A stretch of 64,000 nucleotides of DNA from Janthinobacterium fluminis (GTDB lineage: Bacteria; Pseudomonadota; Gammaproteobacteria; Burkholderiales; Burkholderiaceae_D): assembly GCF_028595325.1 (NCBI RefSeq), contig NZ_JAQQXR010000006.1:62001-126000 (forward strand), given 5' to 3'. This document shows positions 38,199 through 46,898 of this stretch, piece after piece; the stretch's first letter is position 1; each line of letters opens with the position of its first letter. Both the position numbers and the translations under genes were made by a program. The notes beneath the pieces were generated by a model. It searched no databases. It saw only the letters and a program-made list of their open reading frames with translations, and was not told where the DNA came from.

Positions 38199-38270
38199 TG
38201 GGGTCAGGTCTAGACATGGCGGTTTTACTTGAGCGCGCAAGTAAAACCGCCATGTCTAGACCTGACCCCA
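38199..38270. repeat. Long inverted-repeat element (locus 3), between truA and trpF
   Basis: Two perfect 33-bp arms (38199-38231 and 38238-38270) with a 6-base loop AGCGCG. Each arm contains the TGGGGTCAGGTCTAGACATG unit seen at 1922-2124 and 27084-27150, plus an extra stem of TTTTACTTG private to this copy. It starts 6 bp from the truA stop and would fold in the truA message. Confidence 0.95.
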
Positions 38271-38275
38271 GGGGT

Positions 38276-39085
38276 TTAGAACCACGGCAGGGGGCTGCCT
38301 TTTTCTTGCGGCAGGCCCCATTTGGGGTCGTAGTCGATTTTTGCCAGGTAGAGGCCGTCCGGCATGAAGGTCGGCGCGGCGTCGCCGCGGCAGCGCCCCT
38401 CCAGCACTTCGCCCAGCCATTCCGGCGAGTGTTTGCCCAGGCCGATGTAGATCAGGGAGCCCACCAGGTTGCGCACCATGTGGTGCAGGAAGGCGTTGGC
38501 GCGTATCGTGAAGACGATGAGTTCGCCGCGCCGTTCGATGCCGATTTCGTGCATCAGCTTGACCGGCGATTTGGCCTGGCAGTGGGCCGCGCGGAAGGCG
38601 CTGAAGTCGTGCCAGCCGATCAGCGGTTTGACGGCTTCGCGCATCGGCGCGATGTCGAGCGGACGGAAGACCCAGCCGGCGCGCCCTTCCAGCAGCGGCG
38701 AGCGGGTCGGGTTGTTGTAGAGGACGTAGTGGTAGGTGCGCGCGCGGGCGCTGAAGCGGGCGTGGAATTGCTCGTCCGGGTGGCTCTCGACGTCGGCGGG
38801 GATGGCGTGCGCCCAACGCACGGCGATCGATGCCGGCAGGAAGGTGTTGACGCCGCGTATCCAGGAGTGGATGTCGCGCTCGAGTTCGGTGTCGAAGTGC
38901 ACCACTTGTTCGATCGCGTGCACGCCGGTGTCGGTGCGGCCGGCGCAGGTGGTGGCGACCGGCACGCGGGCGAATTTTTGCAGCGCTATTTCCAGTTGGT
39001 CCTGGACTGTGTGGCCGTCTTCTTGTTTCTGGTAACCATGCCAGGCCGTGCCGTCGTACTGGACACCCAATGCTATCCGTTTCAA
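38276..39085 (-). CDS. truA: tRNA pseudouridine(38-40) synthase TruA
   Basis: The 269-residue protein starts MKRIALGVQYDGTAWHGYQ and contains the catalytic Asp in AGRTDTGVHAIEQVVHFDT and the conserved FLHHMVRNLVG and FMPDGLYL segments. It converts uridines 38-40 in the anticodon stem of several tRNAs. It follows fimV by 62 bp and precedes trpF, the standard Burkholderiales order. Confidence 0.96.
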   Translation of the reverse strand: MKRIALGVQYDGTAWHGYQKQEDGHTVQDQLEIALQKFARVPVATTCAGRTDTGVHAIEQVVHFDTELERDIHSWIRGVNTFLPASIAVRWAHAIPADVESHPDEQFHARFSARARTYHYVLYNNPTRSPLLEGRAGWVFRPLDIAPMREAVKPLIGWHDFSAFRAAHCQAKSPVKLMHEIGIERRGELIVFTIRANAFLHHMVRNLVGSLIYIGLGKHSPEWLGEVLEGRCRGDAAPTFMPDGLYLAKIDYDPKWGLPQEKGSPLPWF

Positions 39086-39147
39086 TTGCTGTCCAATGTG
39101 TAGTCTGTGTCAGCGCATTATACTGCCGCGCCGACACAGACCGGGGC

Positions 39148-41850
39148 TTAGCCCAGCAGCGCCCGCATCGAGTTCGCCTTGGCCACCTGGGCGTCGCTGC
39201 CGCCTTTGATGACTTCGTCGATGAGTTCGCGCGCGCCTTCCTTGTCGCCGATTTCCTGGTAGGCGATGGCAAGGTCGAGCTTGGTGTCCATTTCCATGTG
39301 GACGGCCGACAGCGGGTCGTCGACGCCGGAGCCGGACGCTTTGGCGTCGGCGCTCAGGTCGAGGTCGATGCCGGACAGGTCGAATTCCGGCGCCGACGCC
39401 GCCGTTTCCTGCGTCACCGGCAGGGCCGGCTTGGCGAAGAAGTCGTCGATCGATTCGGCCGCGGCCGGCGCGGCCGGGGTCGCCGGCAGGTCGAAGTTCA
39501 TCAGGTCGAGGTCCATCAGCGGGTCCGCCGCCGGCGCGACGCTGTTGGCCGCTTGCGGGGCGTCCAGCTCCAGGCCGAAGTCCATGCCGGCGTCGTCCGC
39601 CGGCGCGGGCTGGGCCGTGGCCGCCGGCGCGTCGAACGGCATGTCGAAGGCCATGTCGAACGGCGTGTCGGCCGCCGGGCCAGGCATGGCGATCGGCGCC
39701 GTCGTCGAGACGGGCTCGAAGCTCAGGCCGCCAAGGTCGAAATCGAGGACGTGGCCGGTGTCGGCCGGGGCCGGCATCGGCAAGGCCGTTTCCTGCTCCA
39801 CGGCGCCGGCGGCAAAGTCGGCGTCGCGCGGCGCCAGCTCGGCGTCTAGGTCGAAGCCTTGCTCGGCCGCGTAGCTGGCGGTGGCGGCGGTGGCGGCCGT
39901 CGCGGCGGCCAGGCTGGCGCCGAATCCGCTGTCGAGCGCTCCGGCGCGGCCGGCCGGGGCCGCCTCGGCGTCGCGGTACAGGGGATTCGACGGGTCCAGC
40001 GCCAGGCCCAGCGCGGCGGCCTGCTGCCATTCCTCGCCCTGCCCTTTGCTCAGCGCATACAGTTCGCTGGCCTGGGCTTCGAACGCGCGCACGTCCTTGC
40101 GCGTGGCGTAGATTTCAAGCAGCTTCAGGCGCACCGGATGACGCTCCGGATGGGTCCGCAGTGCCTCCTTCAGTATCTCTTCCGCCTGGGCGTCGCGGCC
40201 GTAGGCGATGTAGACGTCGGCCTCGGCGACCGGGTCGACTTCATTGGTGTCGAGCTGGCTGGCCGACGGCGCGAAGTTCGAGTTGAACACGCTGTTGTTG
40301 GTGTCCACGCTTTGGCCGCCCGCTTCGGCGAACATGGCCGGCGCCGGCTCGCCAGGGTCGCCCGGCTCGCTGGCCTCGGCTTGCGGCGCCGGTTTTTTCT
40401 TGCGCCGCGACAGCGCCAGCGCGCCGGCGCCAGCCAGCAGGGCCGCCAGTGCGATGCCGATGGCGTTGATGTTCTCCATCGCCGTGTCGAGCAGCGATGG
40501 TTCGGCCTGCGGCGGCGGCGTTTTCTTCACCAGCGGCACCGGCTTGGCTTTCGGCACCGGCGGCGCCGATGCCAGCGGCTGCGAGGCGGCCGGGTCGGCA
40601 GCCGCTGCGGATGCGGACGCAGCGGCCGAGGCCGGCACGCTGGCCGCCTGCATGGCCTTGCTCTTGACGGCCATCAGTTTTTCCAGGTCGCTGACGTTCT
40701 TTTCCAGCTCCTTGACGCGGGCCGCCGCTTCGGCGACCTGCTTTTCCTTGGCAATCTTGTCTTCGACGCCGGCGACGGCCGTGTTGCCGGCCGTCGGGGC
40801 GGACGGCGCCGCCTTCGACAGTTTCAGCTGGTCTTTCGACTCGTTCGCCGGCGTCGCCCGTTCTTCGACCTTGGCGGTGATTTTGCCGGTCGCGCTTTGG
40901 CCCGCTTCGGCGCTCTTCGCCGGCGTGCTCAGGGCCACCTGGCCGGCCAGCTTGTTGCGGTAGGCATTGAAGTCGGCCGCGTGGGCGACGACGACGCCGT
41001 GCGCCTCGCCCTCGGCGGTGGCGCGGATGCTGTCGGCGTCCGGCACGGCAAGGATGCGGCCCGAGCGCAGGCGGTTCATATTGCTGCCGCTGAAGGCGTC
41101 CGGATTGGCGCGGTACAGCGCCACCAGCATCACGTCGAGCGAGACGTCGGTCGGCTTGACTTGCTTGGCGATGCGGCTCAGCGTGTCGCCCGATTTGACG
41201 CGGTAATCCGTGGCGGCGGCCTGCTTCGCCGGCGCCTTGTCGGCCGCCGCTTTGGCGGCGGCGCGCGGCGCCCGTTCCGGACGCCCTTCGGGGCGGCCTT
41301 CGGCTGCGGGTGCGGCCGTGCCGGCGGCAACGGCGGCGGGCGCCGGCGCGGCGGCCGGCGGCGCGGCGCGGTCGACCGGCGCGGCCACTTGCGCCGTTTG
41401 CGGCTGGCGCATGTCGGCCGGATCGAGCAGGAAGGTGTATTCACGCACCAGGCGGCCGCCGTTCCAGCTCAGTTCGAGCAGCATGTCGACGAAGGGATCG
41501 TTCACCGGCTGGGGCGAGGTGACACGGATGTATTGGCGGCCGTTGCGTTGCTCAACGGCGAAACGCAGCGACAGCAGGGTGGGATTGAAATCGATATTGG
41601 CTTGGCGGAAGGCGTCGGCTGGCGCCAGTTTCGCCACCAGCGCGGCGGCTTCGTCGGCGGAGACGGCGGTCAGTTCGATTTCGGCCCGCAGCGGCTGACC
41701 CAGCGCGGATAAGACCGTTAGCTTGCCGAGACCGGCCGCTTGCACCGCGGGAGACAATAAAACTGCACAGGCGACAGCACTGGTGAGTGTTTTCAGCGCG
41801 AAGGAGACGACCCTGGGGCGAGTGTTTACAGGCATAGTTGGCGGCATCAT
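39148..41850 (-). CDS. fimV: FimV-like pilus/polarity hub protein
   Basis: The 900-residue protein has a signal peptide, the FimV N-terminal domain (LGKLTVLSALGQPLRAEIEL), a periplasmic LysM domain (about 210-275, YRVKSGDTLSRIAKQ) that binds peptidoglycan, a coiled coil with a Lys/Glu-rich stretch, one membrane helix (INAIGIALAALLAGAGALAL) and a cytoplasmic acidic region with tetratricopeptide-like helices. It closes with the FimV C-terminal domain (LDLAIAYQEIGDKEGARELI). FimV recruits polar pilus and twitching regulators and can activate adenylate cyclase in Pseudomonas. A second ATG at 41835 is a possible start. Confidence 0.93.
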   Translation of the reverse strand: MMPPTMPVNTRPRVVSFALKTLTSAVACAVLLSPAVQAAGLGKLTVLSALGQPLRAEIELTAVSADEAAALVAKLAPADAFRQANIDFNPTLLSLRFAVEQRNGRQYIRVTSPQPVNDPFVDMLLELSWNGGRLVREYTFLLDPADMRQPQTAQVAAPVDRAAPPAAAPAPAAVAAGTAAPAAEGRPEGRPERAPRAAAKAAADKAPAKQAAATDYRVKSGDTLSRIAKQVKPTDVSLDVMLVALYRANPDAFSGSNMNRLRSGRILAVPDADSIRATAEGEAHGVVVAHAADFNAYRNKLAGQVALSTPAKSAEAGQSATGKITAKVEERATPANESKDQLKLSKAAPSAPTAGNTAVAGVEDKIAKEKQVAEAAARVKELEKNVSDLEKLMAVKSKAMQAASVPASAAASASAAAADPAASQPLASAPPVPKAKPVPLVKKTPPPQAEPSLLDTAMENINAIGIALAALLAGAGALALSRRKKKPAPQAEASEPGDPGEPAPAMFAEAGGQSVDTNNSVFNSNFAPSASQLDTNEVDPVAEADVYIAYGRDAQAEEILKEALRTHPERHPVRLKLLEIYATRKDVRAFEAQASELYALSKGQGEEWQQAAALGLALDPSNPLYRDAEAAPAGRAGALDSGFGASLAAATAATAATASYAAEQGFDLDAELAPRDADFAAGAVEQETALPMPAPADTGHVLDFDLGGLSFEPVSTTAPIAMPGPAADTPFDMAFDMPFDAPAATAQPAPADDAGMDFGLELDAPQAANSVAPAADPLMDLDLMNFDLPATPAAPAAAESIDDFFAKPALPVTQETAASAPEFDLSGIDLDLSADAKASGSGVDDPLSAVHMEMDTKLDLAIAYQEIGDKEGARELIDEVIKGGSDAQVAKANSMRALLG

Positions 41851-42009
41851 GGTTGACAGGGGAAAACAGCTACTTTCCCGGAGGTCTCAACATATCATCA
41901 TGCACAGGCGTGTGCAAGCTTTGCGCACGCTTTACGCCCCTGCAAGAGGCGAAGTTTGAGTTTTGCCCCCGTTTCGCGGTAAAAAATCCTGTTTTCGCTG
42001 CGAAGCGGA

Positions 42010-42061
42010 GGCAAAAGCCGGGGGCAAAAGCCGGGGGCAAATGCCAGGGGCAAATGCCGGC
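42010..42061. repeat. Four tandem 13-bp repeats between asd and fimV
   Basis: Units GGCAAAAGCCGGG, GGCAAAAGCCGGG, GGCAAATGCCAGG and GGCAAATGCCGGC run head to tail, ending 7 bp before the asd stop codon. Units 1 and 2 are identical; 3 and 4 share the A-to-T change. Each contains a small dyad (GGC, A-rich, GCC). Role unknown; a slippage-prone array or part of a 3-prime structure of the asd message. Confidence 0.9.
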
Positions 42062-42067
42062 CGGACT

Positions 42068-43195
42068 TTACGCTTCCAGCACGATGCGCAGCATGCGGCG
42101 CAGCGGTTCGGCCGCGCCCCACAGCAATTGATCGCCGACGGTGAAGGCGGACAGGTATTCGCCGCCCATGCTCATCTTGCGCACGCGCCCGACCGGGATC
42201 GTCAGGCTGCCGGTGACGGCCGCCGGCGACAGCTCGCGCACCGACGCTTCGCGCGTGTTCGGCACCAGTTTGACCCACTCGTTGTTGCTGGCGATGATGT
42301 CGTTGATTTCATCGAGCGGCAAGTCTTTTTTCAGCTTGATGGTCAGCGCCTGCGAGTGGCAGCGCATCGCGCCGATGCGCACGCACAGGCCGTCGACGGC
42401 GATTTCCTTGCTGCCGAAGCCGGCGCCGCGGCCGAGGATCTTGTTGGTTTCCGCGCCGGCCTTCCACTCTTCCTTCGACTGGCCGTTGCCCAGGTCCTTG
42501 TCGATCCACGGGATCAGGTTGCCGGCCAGCGGCGCGCCGAATTGCTTGATCTCGTCGGCCGAGTAGCCGTGCTGGGTGGCCAGCACCTGGCGGTCGATTT
42601 CCAGAATCGCCGAGGCCGGGTTGTCGAGCAGCGTCTTGACGGCGCCGTTGATGGTGCCGAACTGGGTCAGCAGTTCGCGCATGTGCTGGGCGCCTCCGCC
42701 GGACGCGGCCTGGTAGGTCATCGAGCTCATCCAGTCGACCAGGTCGTGCTGGAACAGGCCGCCCAGGCCCATCATCATGCAGGAGACGGTGCAGTTGCCG
42801 CCGATGTAGTTCTTGACGCCCTTGCCCAGCGCGTCCTTGATGACGTGCAGGTTGACGGGGTCGAGCACGATGACGGCGTCTGGTTCCATGCGCAGCGTCG
42901 AGGCGGCGTCGATCCAGTAGCCGTCCCAGCCGGCCGCGCGCAGTTTCGGGAACACCTCGGAGGTGTAGTCGCCGCCCTGGCACGAGATGATGATCGCGCA
43001 TTTGCTCAGTTCGGCGATGTCGCCCGCGTCTTTCAGCGTGGTTTCATTCTTCGCCATCTTGGGCGCGGCGCCGCCCGGGTTCGAGGTGGTGAAAAACACC
43101 GGTTCGATGTGGGCGAAATCGCCCTCTTCCTGCATGCGCTGCATCAGGACCGAACCGACCATGCCGCGCCAACCTACCAAGCCTACTAGTTTCAT
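42068..43195 (-). CDS. asd: Aspartate-semialdehyde dehydrogenase
   Basis: The 375-residue enzyme reduces aspartyl phosphate on the way to lysine, threonine and methionine. It begins [18 protein letters not shown] with the NADP loop, carries the catalytic Cys in [12 protein letters not shown] and the His in [12 protein letters not shown], and matches the longer proteobacterial Asd class. A GTG codon directly before the ATG is not needed because AGGA is well placed for the ATG at 43195. It follows leuB by 57 bp. Confidence 0.96.
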   Translation of the reverse strand: MKLVGLVGWRGMVGSVLMQRMQEEGDFAHIEPVFFTTSNPGGAAPKMAKNETTLKDAGDIAELSKCAIIISCQGGDYTSEVFPKLRAAGWDGYWIDAASTLRMEPDAVIVLDPVNLHVIKDALGKGVKNYIGGNCTVSCMMMGLGGLFQHDLVDWMSSMTYQAASGGGAQHMRELLTQFGTINGAVKTLLDNPASAILEIDRQVLATQHGYSADEIKQFGAPLAGNLIPWIDKDLGNGQSKEEWKAGAETNKILGRGAGFGSKEIAVDGLCVRIGAMRCHSQALTIKLKKDLPLDEINDIIASNNEWVKLVPNTREASVRELSPAAVTGSLTIPVGRVRKMSMGGEYLSAFTVGDQLLWGAAEPLRRMLRIVLEA

Positions 43196-43252
43196 CACAT
43201 TTCCTCAACAAATAAACGGGGCTCGCTCGCCCCTGCTTCAAATATTCCGCTG

Positions 43253-44323
43253 TTACGCCAGCGCCTTGACGACGGCGTCGCCCATTTCCTCGGTGCCCAC
43301 GCGGCGCGTGCCGGCCTCGTAGATGTCGGCCGTGCGCAAGCCCTGCGCCAGCACCGCCTTGACGGCGGCGTCGATGCGGTCGGCCTGCTCGGCGCGGTTC
43401 AGCGAGAAGCGCAGCAGCATCGCCGCCGACAGGATCGTCGCCAGCGGATTGGCGATGCCCTTGCCGGCGATGTCGGGCGCCGAGCCGTGCGACGGTTCGT
43501 ACAAGCCCTTGTTGTTGGCGTCCAGCGAGGCCGACGGCAGCATGCCGATCGAGCCCGTCAGTTGCGCCGCGCAGTCGGACAGGATGTCGCCGAACATATT
43601 GCCGGTCACCATGACGTCGAATTTCTTCGGCGCCCGCACCAATTGCATCGCGGCGTTGTCGACGTACATGTGGTCGAGGGTGACGTCCGGATAGTCCTTG
43701 CCGACCTCGGTCATGATGTCGCGCCAGAACTGGAAGGTTTCCAGCACGTTCGCCTTGTCGACGCTGGTCAGGCGCTTGTCGCGCTTTTGCGCGGCCTGGA
43801 AGGCGACGTGGGCGATGCGGCGGATTTCGCCCTCGGCGTAGCGCATCGTGTCGTAACCCTCGCGCTGGCCCTGGAACGGACCGTCCGGGCAGCTGCGCAT
43901 GCCGCGCGGCTGGCCGAAGTAGATGTCGCCCGTCAGTTCGCGGATGATCAGGATGTCCAGGCCGGCGACGACTTCGGGCTTGAGCGTCGAGGCGTTGGCC
44001 AGTTCCGGGTAGAGCACGGCCGGACGGAAGTTGGCGAACAGGCCCAGGTGCTTGCGCAGGCCCAGGATCGCCTGTTCCGGGCGCAGCGCGCGCTCCAGAT
44101 TGTCGTATCGGTAGTCGCCGACGGCGCCGAACAGCACGGCGTCGGCCGCCTTGGCCAGCGCCAGCGTGGCCTCGGGCAGCGGGTGGCCGTGCTGCGCGTA
44201 GCCGGCGCCGCCGACGGGCGCCGTTTCCAGCTCAAAGGGTTCGCCCAGCGCGTTCAGGACCTTGACGGCTTGCGCGATGATTTCCGGGCCGATGCCGTCG
44301 CCGGGCAGGATTGCAATTTTCAT
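43253..44323 (-). CDS. leuB: 3-isopropylmalate dehydrogenase
   Basis: The 356-residue enzyme oxidises and decarboxylates 3-isopropylmalate in leucine synthesis. It starts [15 protein letters not shown], has the substrate-binding Arg residues in [21 protein letters not shown] and the metal-binding Asp in [15 protein letters not shown], and ends with the NAD region [18 protein letters not shown]. It follows leuD by 13 bp in the leuC-leuD-leuB operon. Confidence 0.97.
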   Translation of the reverse strand: MKIAILPGDGIGPEIIAQAVKVLNALGEPFELETAPVGGAGYAQHGHPLPEATLALAKAADAVLFGAVGDYRYDNLERALRPEQAILGLRKHLGLFANFRPAVLYPELANASTLKPEVVAGLDILIIRELTGDIYFGQPRGMRSCPDGPFQGQREGYDTMRYAEGEIRRIAHVAFQAAQKRDKRLTSVDKANVLETFQFWRDIMTEVGKDYPDVTLDHMYVDNAAMQLVRAPKKFDVMVTGNMFGDILSDCAAQLTGSIGMLPSASLDANNKGLYEPSHGSAPDIAGKGIANPLATILSAAMLLRFSLNRAEQADRIDAAVKAVLAQGLRTADIYEAGTRRVGTEEMGDAVVKALA

Positions 44324-44336
44324 GTGTATTCGATCT

Positions 44337-44984
44337 TTAGATAACGTTCGCCAACCACGGTTGATTGGCCAGATGGCGCTCCTCGAAGCTGTGGATGGCG
44401 TCGGCGTGGCGCAGGGTCAGGCCGATATCGTCCAGTCCATTCATCAGGCAATACTTGCGGAAGGCGTCGATGTGGAACGGGTAGGCGACGCCGCCATTGC
44501 TGGTCGTGACGCGCTGCTGCTCAAGGTCCACCACCAGCTTGTAACCGGGGAAGGCTTTGACTTCGTTAAACAGATGGTCGATCTGCGCTTCGGGCAAGAC
44601 TATCGGCAGTAAGCCGCTTTTGTAGCAATTGTTGAAGAAGATGTCGGCGAAGCTGGACGCGATGATGGCGCGGAAGCCGTACTGGTCGAGCGCCCAGGGG
44701 GCGTGCTCGCGCGAGGAGCCGCAGCCGAAGTTCTTGCGCGTGAGCAGGATCGAGGCGCCCTGGTAGCGCGCCTCGTTGAGCACGAACTGCGGGTTCAGCG
44801 GACGCCGGCTGTTGTCCTGGCCCGGCTCGCCGTGGTCCAGATAGCGCCATTCGTCGAACAGGTTGGGGCCGAAGCCGCTGCGGTGGATCGACTTCAGGAA
44901 CTGCTTCGGGATGATGGCGTCGGTGTCGACATTGGCCCGGTCGAGCGGGGCCACCAAGCCTTCGTATATCGTAAATTTGTCCAT
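44337..44984 (-). CDS. leuD: 3-isopropylmalate dehydratase small subunit
   Basis: The 215-residue subunit starts [22 protein letters not shown] and holds the swivel-domain motif [15 protein letters not shown]. With LeuC it isomerises 2- to 3-isopropylmalate. It is separated from leuC by the small entericidin-type lipoprotein gene, a normal insertion in Burkholderiales leu operons. Confidence 0.97.
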   Translation of the reverse strand: MDKFTIYEGLVAPLDRANVDTDAIIPKQFLKSIHRSGFGPNLFDEWRYLDHGEPGQDNSRRPLNPQFVLNEARYQGASILLTRKNFGCGSSREHAPWALDQYGFRAIIASSFADIFFNNCYKSGLLPIVLPEAQIDHLFNEVKAFPGYKLVVDLEQQRVTTSNGGVAYPFHIDAFRKYCLMNGLDDIGLTLRHADAIHSFEERHLANQPWLANVI

Positions 44985-45039
44985 GCTAACTCTGCGCTGT
45001 GCTGACGGGCGGAGCCGTCAGGCCCGCCGCATCATGGGT

Positions 45040-45162
45040 TTATTTGCCGCCGGCGCCTTGCACCACTTGGCCGACTTTTTGTACGTCTTTACCGATGCCC
45101 GAAACGGTGTTGCAAGCTGTCAGTATCAGGGCGGTAATGCATAGGGCGAATAGTTTTTTCAT
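45040..45162 (-). CDS. Entericidin-family small lipoprotein
   Basis: This 40-residue gene reads MKKLFALCITALILTACNTV, then SGIGKDVQKVGQVVQGAGGK. A lipoprotein signal peptide with lipobox LTAC puts the lipidated Cys at position 17. The mature 24 residues carry the entericidin NTVSGIGKDVQKVG pattern. Entericidins A and B are an antidote and toxin pair affecting envelope stability in stationary phase; here a single member is present. AGAA-rich CGAGAACAAT precedes the start. It lies between leuC (97 bp) and leuD (56 bp) and should be carried on the leu transcript. Confidence 0.9.
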   Translation of the reverse strand: MKKLFALCITALILTACNTVSGIGKDVQKVGQVVQGAGGK

Positions 45163-45258
45163 ATTGTTCTCGCTTGAGAGTGTTGACTTCAGCATCTAAA
45201 AGCCGGCCCGGACCGGCGGGGCCGGACCCCGGGGCTGGCGCCGGCCGCCGTCGCGCGC

Positions 45259-46659
45259 TCAGTGCAGCGCGCGCACGTCGACGAAATGGCCGGCGATACC
45301 GGCGGCGGCGGCCATCGCCGGCGACACCAGGTGGGTGCGGCCGCCCTGCCCCTGGCGCCCCTCGAAGTTGCGGTTCGAGGTGGACGCGCAGCGCTCGCCC
45401 GGCTCCAGCCGGTCGGCGTTCATCGCCAGGCACATCGAGCAACCCGGTTCGCGCCATTCGAAGCCGGCGGCCTTGAATATCTGGTCCAGCCCTTCGCGCT
45501 CGGCCTGCTCCTTGACCAGGCCCGAGCCCGGCACGACCAGCGCCAGCGAGACGTTGGAGGCGCGGTGCTTGCCGCGCACCACGGCCGCGGCCGCGCGCAA
45601 GTCCTCGATGCGCGAGTTGGTGCAGGAGCCGATGAAGACCTTGTCGATGCGGATGTCCTCGATCGGCGTGTTCGGTTTCAACGCCATGTAGACCAGCGCC
45701 TTTTCCATCGCGTCGCGCCGCACCGGGTCTTTTTCCAGGTCCGGGTCGGGCACGCGGCCGTCGACGGCGATCACCATTTCCGGCGAGGTGCCCCAGCTCA
45801 CCTGCGGCTTGAGCTCGGCCGCGTTGAGGGTGACGACGAGGTCGAAGCGGGCGCCGGCGTCGGTGTGCAGGGTGCGCCAGTAGGCGACGGCGCGCTCCCA
45901 GTGCGGGCCGGCCGGCGACAGCGGCCGCCCCTTGACGTAGTCGATGGTGGTGTCGTCGACGCCGATCATGCCGGCGCGCGCGCCCGCCTCGATCGCCATA
46001 TTGCAGACCGTCATGCGCCCTTCCATCGACAGCGCGCGTATCGCCGAACCGCCGAATTCGATGGCGTAGCCGGTGCCGCCGGCCGTGCCGATCTTGCCGA
46101 TCACGGCCAGCACGATGTCCTTGGCGGTGACGCCGGCCGGCAGCGCGCCGTCGACCTGCACCAGCATGGCCTTGGATTTTTTCGCCAGCAGCGTCTGCGT
46201 CGCCAGCACGTGCTCGACTTCGGAGGTGCCGATGCCGTGCGCCAGGCAGCCGAAGGCGCCGTGGGTCGAGGTGTGCGAGTCGCCGCAGACCACCGTCATG
46301 CCCGGCAGCGTCGCGCCCTGCTCCGGCCCAATGACGTGGACGATGCCCTGGCGCTTGTCGTTCATGTTGAAATAGGTCAGGCCGTAACTTTTGGTATTGC
46401 TGTCGAGCGTCTCCACCTGCAGCCGCGAGACCGGGTCGGCGATGCCGCCGGCGCGGTCGGTGGTCGGCACGTTGTGGTCGGCCACGGCCAGGTTGGCCGA
46501 CACGCGCCACGGCTGGCGGCCCGCCGCGCGCAGGCCGTCGAAGGCTTGCGGGCTGGTCACTTCGTGCACCAGGTGGCGGTCGATGTACAGAATGGTCGTG
46601 CCATCATCTTCGGCCCGCACAACGTGGGAGTCCCAGAGTTTGTCGTAAAGCGTCTTCAT
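45259..46659 (-). CDS. leuC: 3-isopropylmalate dehydratase large subunit
   Basis: The 466-residue aconitase-like subunit has the three [4Fe-4S] ligands in [13 protein letters not shown] (one Cys) and [11 protein letters not shown] (two Cys), and the [13 protein letters not shown] loop. It begins [15 protein letters not shown] as is usual for LeuC. It is the first leu gene of the operon. Its start has only a weak binding site, and the 239 bp upstream contain a possible structured leader. Confidence 0.97.
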   Translation of the reverse strand: MKTLYDKLWDSHVVRAEDDGTTILYIDRHLVHEVTSPQAFDGLRAAGRQPWRVSANLAVADHNVPTTDRAGGIADPVSRLQVETLDSNTKSYGLTYFNMNDKRQGIVHVIGPEQGATLPGMTVVCGDSHTSTHGAFGCLAHGIGTSEVEHVLATQTLLAKKSKAMLVQVDGALPAGVTAKDIVLAVIGKIGTAGGTGYAIEFGGSAIRALSMEGRMTVCNMAIEAGARAGMIGVDDTTIDYVKGRPLSPAGPHWERAVAYWRTLHTDAGARFDLVVTLNAAELKPQVSWGTSPEMVIAVDGRVPDPDLEKDPVRRDAMEKALVYMALKPNTPIEDIRIDKVFIGSCTNSRIEDLRAAAAVVRGKHRASNVSLALVVPGSGLVKEQAEREGLDQIFKAAGFEWREPGCSMCLAMNADRLEPGERCASTSNRNFEGRQGQGGRTHLVSPAMAAAAGIAGHFVDVRALH

Positions 46660-46729
46660 TATGATTTATGCAGCGTAGCTACAGCCTGTAGTAAGTGATC
46701 CTCAATGATTATGCCATATTTCGCGCCCC

Positions 46730-46783
46730 GCAAAACCGAGGCCAGCCGTATGTGCGGTCTGGCGATACGAAATTCGGTTTTGC
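46730..46783. other. Nested inverted repeat upstream of leuC
   Basis: GCAAAACCGA (46730-46739) pairs with TCGGTTTTGC (46774-46783), and inside it GCCAG (46741-46745) pairs with CTGGC (46759-46763). It lies 71-124 bases before the leuC start, in the 187-bp gap between leuC and the cheA terminator. It could be an operator-like dyad or part of a leader RNA. A weak CATAAT (-10-like) lies at 46708-46713 on the minus strand, in which case the dyad would sit over the promoter instead. Confidence 0.5.
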
Positions 46784-46845
46784 CGCACAAAGCAGGCTAA
46801 ACATTGCCATATACCAACTCCGCGCCAAGGCGGCGTTGGGCCAAA

Positions 46846-46876
46846 AAAAAATGCCTGCGGGTAAGGCAGGCATTTT
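46846..46876 (-). terminator. Terminator after cheA
   Basis: On the minus strand AAAATGCCTGCC, a short loop and GCAGGCATTTTTTTTT form a strong hairpin and T-run 23 bp beyond the cheA stop. Confidence 0.88.
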
Positions 46877-46898
46877 GTGTGTTCCCGGCGTCTGAGCG

